Source: Takifugu bimaculatus (Eukaryota > Chordata > Actinopteri > Tetraodontiformes > Tetraodontidae). Taken from it: a stretch of DNA of 64,000 nucleotides. Positions 49,946-60,200 of this stretch are shown one piece after another (position 1 is the stretch's first letter; each line of letters begins with the position of its first letter). A model generated the notes under the pieces. The model did not search any database. It saw only the letters and a list, made by a program, of their open reading frames with translations, and was not told the origin of the DNA. A program made the position numbers and the translations under genes. The stretch covers positions 8,948,424 to 9,012,423 of the forward strand of contig CP034985.2 in the NCBI GenBank assembly GCA_004026145.2, read 5' to 3'.

Positions 49946-50899
49946 GTTCAACGCCTTCACGGTGGGTTCACCACTGCTGAACTGGGTCGCTGGTTCTGGT
50001 TCTGCCGCCAGTTCCCTACAAGGCCTCGGGGTGTTGCTGAAAGTGGCGGGCGTGGCGATGATGGCTGATCGCCCCCACAGGGCAGGTGAGGATCAGCAGT
50101 TCTTTGCCAACGATGCTTTCCTTGCCCTTCCTCTGGTACCGTTCCGCCCTCCTTAATGTGATGAGCCTCTTCATTATGATGCTTGTGAGTTCTGACAGGG
50201 CAGTCCTCTCATCTTCCTTCGCATCTCTGGGATTATTAGTTTAAACCTGTGGCCCAATTCAATTAGCTGCTGTGGCTCATGCAAATCAATACTGTTGTTT
50301 CTCCTTAACACACTCGCACCAGGAGAGAAGAGAAGGAGATGAACCGACGATCGAATCACCTTAAAACCGAGTCTGCGTGGTTTGCACCTGCATGTAGACG
50401 TGCGTAATAAACCACATCTGGAACATAAACCATCAGATAAATTGAATTAAGCTAACTGCCCCGGAGGCTGTGTGGCCACCATGACCTCCTTGTCGGGGTG
50501 GGATGGATGTGGAGATAAAGGACTGCCACTGGGATGTCACCACAATGAGCCATTGCATGATATGGCTGTGAGGATTGAGCTGGACCAATGTGGTGCGGAA
50601 TATTTAAGATGGAGAACTTGATCCTGGAACACCTGTCTGTGGCTGCCTGGAAAGATCAGAATCAGTGACGGCTCATAGGTTCTTCCCTGAGCCTTTAAGG
50701 GAAGCGTCGTGGGGAGATACGTGCTCTTACGTCCACGTCTCAGGAGTAAAAGTCCGACTTGGAGCTGCGTGACATCACGCGAAGCCTCTGAACGGACCCT
50801 GCATCATTTCCTCACACAGTGTCCACCAGAGCGGCAGGGAGAGGTGCGCGTGTCTGCTCCACAAACCCTCTGCGTCCTGCCAAAAGGGAGGAAAAACAC

Positions 50900-51216
50900 C
50901 TGACCGGACACAATTCCCCCCCCCCCCTCTCCCCCTTCTCTCTCTCCCCCTTCTCTCTCTCTCTATCTGGATTCCACGGAGGCGTTTTCCTGCCTTTACG
51001 CACTGCTTTAACTCGTTTGATGGGGAACACCGTGTTCTGGATGTATTTTCTCCTGGGCTGGTGAAGTGGAGGGAAGCGCAGGAACCATGTGGAGGACGAC
51101 CCCTGCCCGAGGATTCGGAGCCGGGCACAGATTCTAGAAATACTCACGCTGCGTTGCAGGTGGGGGGGAAGAACATCCTTCGAAGAGGAAACAAAGAGAG
51201 ACGAGATGGTAGAGAA
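50900..51216 (+). promoter_or_regulatory. kcnk2: kcnk2 leader exon 1 (5' end approximate)
   Basis: The exon ends at 51216 before a perfect GTAAGT donor. It contributes only the A of the start codon; the TG lies at the start of exon 2. An in-frame TAG at 51210-51212 rules out upstream extension in this exon. A second ATG at 51206 opens a short overlapping uORF. A CT-rich tract at 50919-50965 may mark the core promoter. The left limit is a guess. Confidence 0.6.
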
Positions 51217-54200
51217 GTAAGTCCCTTAAGAACCGAAACTTAAGTTATTGAAATTAATGTTTCTGGACATGTTTTTTGAACATCAAATGCGCACCTTAGG
51301 CGTGCACCGTACGCGGATTTCTGCCTGGTGTCATCGCACTTTATCCTTCTGTCCGTATGGTGGGAGTCATCGCGAGGAACATTGGATACATTTCTTTAAC
51401 CTCCAGGCTCGTTCCTATAGCTGATTTGATCCACACTGACACTTTCAGAGTGATTCTCCCCATTAGTTGTTTACTGGTCACACTGGCTTTTAGGTATTCA
51501 TGGGCAGATTATGTAATGTAACAAGCTGTTGGGAAAATGGGAGTGTGGCACGGACTATTCAATTTTTGATGAGGTTCCACTCTGTTGTGGTTATTACCTG
51601 TATTGTTAGGGGTCACAGCCGGAGAATTTCACTCATAATGTCTGTATTCATGCACGTCTCCTCAAGGTGCAGTCTTGGAAATAATTTGATGGTTATATTT
51701 GTGTGTTTTGCTCGGTATTGTGAATCCAGGCAGGAAATACGGGCTAGAGAGCTAGATCTAATGAAACCTATGAAAAAATAAAGCGCATGTCGCTGCAGAT
51801 GTATAGCTCCAGTGTTTTTAAATGGAGGATGTTGTGAATCGTGCTGGAGACAGTGCCTCGGTGACCTGCTGCTGATCTTTACAGCACGATGTCGGAGGCA
51901 GATATGTGCCACATCCAGGCAGTGTTGTTCCCCACAGATGTTCCTAAGTCTTTCGGGTTTTAATTACATTATCAGAAATTTGCGAGGAAACGAATAATAT
52001 ATTGATATACACCTACGGCTAATCAATAAATTAAAGCAAGAATGGCCCCGCCGTGGGTTCGATTCCCGGTCAGGGAATATCCAGTTACCTAATTGCCCTT
52101 CGGAGATAATTATAATCAATACCTGCCTTGAATATAAATTAAATTTTGGGATAATGAATGCAGGTTTTTCTTAATGAGATAACTTGAAATGTGTTCCCTT
52201 TAGGTTTATTACTTCCTTAAGTTTCGGTTTTCTTTTTCTTTTTTAAGTTTTGCAGCTTTTACCTTAATGGCAGGTAGCTTGTTTCGGAGGTCACGTGATA
52301 GGATAAATGTGATGAAAATTGAGACTGACCTGCCCAAGGAAATTTTCCACCGACAAACAAACTGACTGACGTTAATTATTCCTCACAGTGGCTGCACCTG
52401 ACCTGCTTGACCCAAAATCTGCCGCCCACAACTCCAAACCTCGCCTGTCCTTCTCCACCAAACCAGTGGTGCTGAACACCCCCGAGAACAATGATAGTGA
52501 CACCCGGACCACAGTCATGAGGTGGAAAACAGTTTCAGCCATCTTCTTCTTGGTGGTGCTTTACCTGATCATCGGAGCAACCGTGTTCAGCGCGCTGGAG
52601 CAGCCGCACGAGAGCTCGCAGAAGTTAGCCATCCTGGCGGAAAAGCTGGACTTCTTAGCCATGCATGCCTGCGTGAACTCCTCAGAGCTGGAGACTTTGG
52701 TTAAGGTAAGCGCAAACATTAGCATCGTCTGCATAAATGTAGGAAAACATCACGTGTGAATAGTGATGTTAATGTGCAGACAAGTCTGATGGCTGAGGGT
52801 GGGTAAGGCCCAACCCCCCAGCATCAGGCTTGTTCCATCATCCCGATATTCCTGGTTCATGGACCCTGGGCAAAGATCTGCTGCTGCTGCCGCCACACCT
52901 TAAGGGCCTCAAGCCAAGGTGCTCCAGCAATCTTAGAAGACTTTTCCCTTTTGGAGGTTTTCCAGACAGAAGAGACATCAGAAGAGCCTACTGAAGGGAA
53001 TTACGTAACTCTTTAGGAGAAGAGGCTGCTGGAGAGAGACGTTTGGATCAACCTCATGACCTTGCTGCTACTGCAGTCCAACCCCAGGGGTCTTGGGCTA
53101 ATAATGAAGGAACGAACGCCGTTTTATCGTAGATTTAAGTCAGTTAATCATAATGCTGACGGATTCCCTGAGATTCACACCTGTATTTTACACGTGGCGC
53201 AATCCAGCCGGCTGGGGACGAGCACGTCACCCTCCTCCCAGCCTGAAACGCTGCCTTGAGCAGGTTCAATGCAGTTCATGCACATTTGCCAGGATCCACA
53301 GCTCAGTTCTAAAATAGCACATTCAGTTCATGATTGTCAACTCGACCCTTTTTTTGTGGTTCAGCTTCGGCCAGTTACTTTCTTGCTAATTGCTTGTCAG
53401 GCAGCTGATGAATGAGGGACTGAAAGCTCTTTCGCTCTCTTCCTATTTTAGGAGCTGTCTCTGTGCTCGCATCAAGTGAAATTTACAGTCTAGACTATGA
53501 CTGTTTTCACACAGCTAAGGGGTGTATTACTGACTGAGAAAAGCCCATCTACTGCCTGTGAGTGAGATTCTTTTCCATGGAGACCCAGCAGGTAGTGGGT
53601 GACAGTTATGGGAGACGTCCGAGTTGCACCTCAGAGAGGCGTCATCTGTCAGACGGAGTGATGTGGCAGAGTTAAACCTACAGCAAACAGGAGGCTGCTA
53701 ACAATAGTCCGCTTTAGCAATTTTTATTATTTGTGATGTTTTTATGGATTCGGTGGCAGCAGAAACTCCTCCAGTCTTTACAGGACATTGACGCAATCTG
53801 CCGGCTGAAAAAGAGATTCAGTGTTAGCTTTAGAATGAAATAACGTGCACTTATCACAGGAGAATCGCCCAGTTTTATCCATCGCTTGCCAGGCAGCAGC
53901 TCCATGAGTTACGTAGCTTTTCAAGCAGCCGTTTCTTTCCCTATGATGATTTATTGATAGACATCTTTCATACAGGTGTGCACCATCCTCACACACATAA
54001 GCACACACACAAACACACAAAGCACCAATATTTGAACGCACAACTCCCACTGATCAAAAGCCAGTCAGAGAAGAGATGGAGGAAGGTGCTCTCAAAGGGA
54101 GTAATTAAAAAAGGGAGCGATGTCAAAAAACAAAAAAAAGAACCCTGCGACGATTCTCTCGAGAATGCAGCTTGAAGAAAACCAGGGTGCCCCCCCCATC

Positions 54201-57200
54201 CCCGTGGTTATATTAAGTATTCATACAAATCTTTGCCAAATCAGTGAACTGATAGCTGTTTTGGCAGGCGAACAAAGGGCTGAGCGAGCCAAGCTTGTTT
54301 GTTCGCTTCGCTAAATGATGTTTACAGGAGCATTCGGTGGAGGCTTTCAATGTTTTATCTTTCAATCATCAGTTTAATTTTGTTTTAAAATGAGCAACAT
54401 TAGAATTCGTTTCCACTGTTCAGGGCTTCTGACTATGGAGCTTTAGAGACATTTGAGGAGGAGCTTTATGATCCCATATGCTGCTGGCCTGCAGAGGCGT
54501 TAGAGAGGCCACCACTTAAGGTCTTTAATCGCCTTCAAGCTTAATCACTCCAGGTTAGTGTTTTTCATACATCTAAGTTTCCATTTGTTGAAAAGGCCAA
54601 CCACCACCTTGCATCCTGCCAGATCCTGTTTCTGTGTTGGACAGCCAACTCAACTACCCCCTCAGGCAGACTGGAGAGCCTTCCTGTGCCCTCACTGTAC
54701 CTCTGAGATCCTCGCCGTGCCCTCAGGCCTGCTGGGGTCTTCTCATTTGTTTTTCTTGCGTTCACAGGTTCAACTGGGATGCCAGATTCTCGAAACTCAT
54801 CTGGATTGTGTAATGTCGAAATGAGGAGAGGCGGATGATTACGGACGCATAACATCAAGCATGCCCTCACTTCAGACTGTTTAGCCCCTGATTTAGCACC
54901 TCGTTGTGTGCTAATTAACTAATGTTGCATCACTGAGAATGGAAGTAAATGAACAAATAAATGTGACCCTTGTGTTTCATGAAGCTTTTTAATGGCTGAA
55001 GGTTGGAAGCATTAGACAGAAATGATCTGCAAGGATGTCTGCACACACACTCCGGGAACGTCGTGCACACACACACACACACACACACACTCGGTGACCC
55101 AAACACCATCCAGCAGGGGCAGAATGACACAGTCCATGTGGTGCGTAGTAACGCAGCTACAGACGGACAGAGGTGTATCCAGGCTGAACCTGTGTGACGC
55201 CCGCTGTCACAGTTAATGTCATTTTCCTCCCACTCTCATCCTCATCCTTGTCCTCAGCCTCTCAGGCTGTTCAGCCACATGAGCATTTTCAGCAGCCACG
55301 TCCTCATAAACCCTCAGCGCTCTACTGCTATACTTTGTCTGAATTTGGATAAAACATAGGCCCGAGGCACCAAGTCTGTGCCTATTGTCAGTGTTGATGA
55401 TGAACTCAAAGCCCATTATAATCACATTTGTTTCAGATTAATGTACATGCATTCATTAGGTCCCACATAAAGATGATGAGCTCTAATGAAAGGAACAGTA
55501 GTGCGGGCAGGAAAAGCTCATTTTGCAGCGGGTAGATGTGGCGATTCAGCCTATGGGATCCGTCTCCAACAGTGATGTATGGGTCACTGTCCACCAGAAG
55601 AAGAGGTTTTTAAATTGTCCTTATCCTTTTTTATGTCTCACTGTGTGAAATACTTTTTTAATATGTGCTCTTGCTTCTTTCTGCCTATTTTATGTACAAC
55701 CGAAGCTTTATTGTTCTCATTTGTAAACTGTTCTCACGTGTAAAACATCTCACAGCAAATAAGCATGTGTGTGTTTTATAGTTGCTCCTTATTTACTCAT
55801 TTTTCTGTCTTCCTCGCTTGTTTGCTGTAAATCCTGCAAGACAAGGATCTTAAAATCCTGTTACCGGCTGAGGGAAGTCAAGGACAAATCATTTTCTCCT
55901 CCAAAAAAAAATACCAGAAAAAGGATCATAGATTCTAAAAAAAATTAGCTCACCTTTTAGCCGCGCGCCGACCCGCCGATAGACCCCCACAAGCGGTCCG
56001 AGCCTCTTCAGTTGGATGCACACTGATAATTTTCCTGATCTGTGTCACTCCAACAATACTTTTTCCCCCCCTCTCTGCAGCAAGTGGTGTCAGCCGTCAG
56101 AGCTGGCGTGAACCCTTCAGGAAACTCCTTCAATCAGACCAGCCTGTGGGACATCAGCTCTTCCTTCTTCTTTGCCGGGACTGTTATCACAACTATCGGT
56201 GAGCCTTTCCTCGCTCGCGAGGCTTGGATAGTCACGCAGCTTTGACAGCAGTGTTGTGCCAAGAAACCTTTTTATTTCATCGCTCCCAGATGGTGTTTGG
56301 TGCTGACCCTCGCTTTATTGTCCTGTTACGATTTGACCTCAGGGGCACCAAAGAAATCAATTCTAAGTTAAGGTGCCAGTTCAGTTTAAAAGGAGGACCG
56401 ATTTGTTTGTCGTGATGTGCTAATGCATCCAGCATGTGTATTTAACACGGTGGATAATAAGCTTGTCACCTCCAGCTGTTGGACAAAATGGACCCAGCCT
56501 TCTCTATCGGCCCTCTCGCACCATCAGAACAGCTCTGACCTGTCAGGACGTGGACAGGGGGACATCTGAGGGTGTCTGCAGGGTCCATTTTCCATCCTAA
56601 CCAGTGGCTGTTGGGTTATGCTGCTCAATATGCCATAAATTACCGCTGATTTTTACTTAATTAAATCATTTTTATGAACGATTTTGACTCAAACACACAT
56701 TTTCCCAGTCAAACAGATGGATGTGTGTTTTAAAGGGACGCTCGCATTGTGGTGCAGCGTGCAATGTTTTTTAGATGAATGGTCCTCATCTGTATGCAGA
56801 ACGCAGCCTCGGTAAATGGAATTCAAACAGCACGCCAGGCCTTTCACACAGCCGTTGACTGTTTCATTATCTACTTAGGTACACATCCACCTTCTCAGCA
56901 CAGATCTGAGAGCTGAGCTTTTTAGCTTTTCTGTTTGCTTCTTTCACTTCAGCTTCAGACGTTCAAGCTCATTAACACATGAGAACCCAGAACCTTTTCT
57001 CCTTAAAGAAAAATGATAGGGGTTACACCAGCGACCATGTGGACAAACACAACCTATTGGAAGGGTTTGCATTTATTTTTAAAAGCTTTTTATGTTCCTT
57101 TTTTCATATTTTTCACACCGTGGTCACCACATGTGTAGCACGTGTCTCTTAGAGACCTAGTGAGTTAAAGTCAAACTCAAAGGTCAGCTTTAGTGTATTT

Positions 57201-60200
57201 AAAGGCTTTGTGACAGTTTCAGTGATTTTATGGGTCCATCAGTCATTCCAGCAGTAAAAAGGGACTTAAAGGAATCACAGCCAAGCTAACAGTCATAGTA
57301 AACTTTTGAGATAAACTGCGAGGATCCGAGGGTGTAAAGAAGCTGTTATGGGTGATTTTGCTTTCACGGTTTTATCACATAAATATAAGTTCTGGGTGGT
57401 ACTTGTGATGTTCGGTGTAAAACAACACATGTTTGCTGAACTCTCTGTTGGCAGTAACAAAAAGTGATATTTTAGAGGAGCTATTTCTGAAGTCACTGCC
57501 TAAAGTCTCTTTAGAGAGATACACTCTGAATGCAAAACTACGTTACATAACACAAACAGTTTAGATGAGGTTGTGTAGAAACCTGGAATTCTGCCATATT
57601 CGTAGTCCAAAGGTTGCTCTTTATTATTCACAATGCTAGTTTAGAAATTATGCATGAATCCAGTTTTTAATCCAGACTGTTCTCCTCGCGAACCACTTAA
57701 ATCACCACTTTATGACATGGCACACAAATAAATGTCCAAATAAACTACAAATAACCAAATGTCTGCCAGTCAGTGTGATCCTACCTGGTCTGACTGAGCT
57801 CTACTCCCAGGCAGCTGTAGCTCATTACAAACAGGCTTCATATTCATTTCCATCACCTTTTTCCTGATATTTTGACACTACAGTCGTTATGCTGAGCAGG
57901 GCCACTTTTGGGCCATTTATTGTGGCTTTATACCGTTGCTGCTGCCATTAAAGCTCAACTCAAAACATGTGAATTATTCCTTTAATTCTGTTAAATGCTT
58001 GCTGTTTCTCTCTTGCATGTAAAACAAAACCATTATGCTTTATTGTCCAGGACATAAACCCAGTCAGCACTGCCCTGAATGTAGCCATTTGTGGAAAATA
58101 AGATTTTTATTTTCATTCAGAGTCATCAGCTCATAAGAGAGGAAATACTTTAAAGTTAATGTTTCATTCCGGCGGTCGTTGTCGGCATTGAGTGTGAAAC
58201 TAATTAAAAATTGTCATCCAAACTATTTCTAATACTCCCTTTCTAATACAGGAGAGATTAAAATGTCCGTTCTTTTCCAGAGGAAAACACAGGTTTAGCC
58301 TAATCCCATGAATATACTGAGGCTTCTGAACACAAGTAAAAGCTGCTCAGTACAGCATTAAGATAATGTGAACATGACGGTTTATTTTCATGTAGAAAAA
58401 GCTGCAGGATGCTGCTCGTATTGAGTTTTTTTCAGCAGAAGCACCCAGAGGAGCCAAAGCCAAATTAGATCTCCTGCCTGGCATTGAACTAATTATAAAA
58501 TTAATGCGAATTGATTGACAATCTTTTTTTTTTTTGCATTTAGTCTCTAGTCTCCATGTTCCAAAGAACCCTGGAGCTCCCCTCCTGAGACGGATGACTC
58601 CATTAAAGGTGGATGTAGTTCATTATGCAGACTCCGTATGAAATGTTGAATAACGAGAGTCATACTGGTGGTTCGGAAGTCTCGAGGTCACGAAGGTTTC
58701 TCTCCACTCGGTTTCCATCTGAGTCTTCAACCTGTCTGTTGTTTCTTGTTTTTCTCAGCTTTTCTGCTAAATAACTGTCGGTGCAGACTGATGACTGTTG
58801 CTACTGATGAAAAGATTATTTAATGGCTGAGAGAGCGGGTTTATTTCCAGGAGAGGGGGTCAAAGTTCAACAAAGGAGCTGGTGTTTGAGGGGAGAGTTT
58901 TTCATCTATTTCATCCATCCTTTTGCAGGGTTCGGAAACATCGCTCCTCACACCAAAGGAGGCCGGATCTTCTGTATCATATACGCCCTGCTGGGAATTC
59001 CCTTGTTTGGATTCCTCTTGGCCGGTGTCGGAGATCAGCTGGGAACCATCTTTGGGAAAGGCATTGCCAAAGTAGAGAAGATGATTGTGGTGAGCACTTT
59101 TAGGTTTGGATTTTCTTTTGTGGAAACCATTTAAGTAAGTAATTGTGCTTCACTGGCAAGAAAAATGAGGAATAAGCTGATAGCCTATACTACTTCCATG
59201 CTTAATCTCACCCCAGATGGGACTTGAACCCACAATCCCTGGCTTAGGAGGCCAGTGCCTTATCCATTAGGCCACTGGGGCTTGCTTTGAAAGGTATTGT
59301 TGTATAAATCACAGTGGGATTCAACAGTGGGTCAGACATGTTCCACATGAGAGGGTTTGACATGTCCACAAGAGGGACAGGGAGCTGTGGGTAGGAGGAT
59401 GCTGAGGGTGGGACTATCTGTAAGGAGACAAGTTGTTTGGCATTAGAGAAGAGGATGCAGAGAATAGGATTTGCAGTTTGTGCAGATATGAATGGGGGGT
59501 AAATATCTAAAGGGTGTCGACACTGAGTACATCCTCAAGTTCCACTTTAGAGAAATAATGGTCTTACCAATTGTTGGTATTGCATTTATTCCTCCATTGC
59601 AACAGGTTAATTAGGATCTGGAGCCAGCTTCCTCCCAGAGGAGGAGGAGGAGGAGGAGGAGATCCTCCTGGAGCAGATCCAGATGAACTGCAGTGGTAGC
59701 TGTGTCAGGAAGATGGAGGCTGAGACTCCCCCCTCCCCCGCTCCATAATATAATGTAACACCACTGCAGACCTTTAGAATCTACAGTACTGAGCTCCGCT
59801 CTGAGGCCAGTGGACACGACAGACTCTGGATCTGCGGGATGCCCCCCCCCCACGTCTCTGCGCTTTAGGGGTTACATAACCCTGACAGGAGGGGGGAGGA
59901 AAGGGCGCCAAATGCCAAGAACCAGCAGAAAATGATCACCTGTGGAGAAGGGAGCAGGGGAGACGGCAGTATGCAGAATTCAGTTTGACGTGAGACTAAA
60001 ACAAAGCAGTGAGGCTCAAACAGCTGATATTGGAGACGATCTACGTCAGGTCGCCTCTGTCTCAGCTCGTTCATGTCACGTGTCACGACCTCAAGAAAGT
60101 TGAAGGAAATGATGACACTTTCTGAATATTAATTTCTCGTCGGAGCAAAGGCTCAGGTCGAGGGGAAAATCACCGGGACTGGAGGATTTAATTAAAAGAA

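Larger units (their letters stand above)
39264..50900. other. Gene-free 11.6-kb interval upstream of kcnk2
   Basis: No exon with recognisable homology was found on either strand. The interval contains CA/GT microsatellites (39624-39673, 41797-41823, 43881-43921, 45595-45687, 49410-49434), a perfect 10-bp hairpin at 47081-47109, a dispersed repeat at 49620-49945 and several AT-rich blocks rich in TAAT words (47665-47710, 48770-48900). Given otherwise compact packing it may hold kcnk2 regulatory DNA or alternative first exons. Confidence 0.6.

Noticed and set aside
51061..51243. Upstream open frame reading through kcnk2 exon 1
   Set aside because: It ends at the donor in phase 0, whereas exon 2 needs one carried base, so it cannot be an N-terminal extension of the channel.
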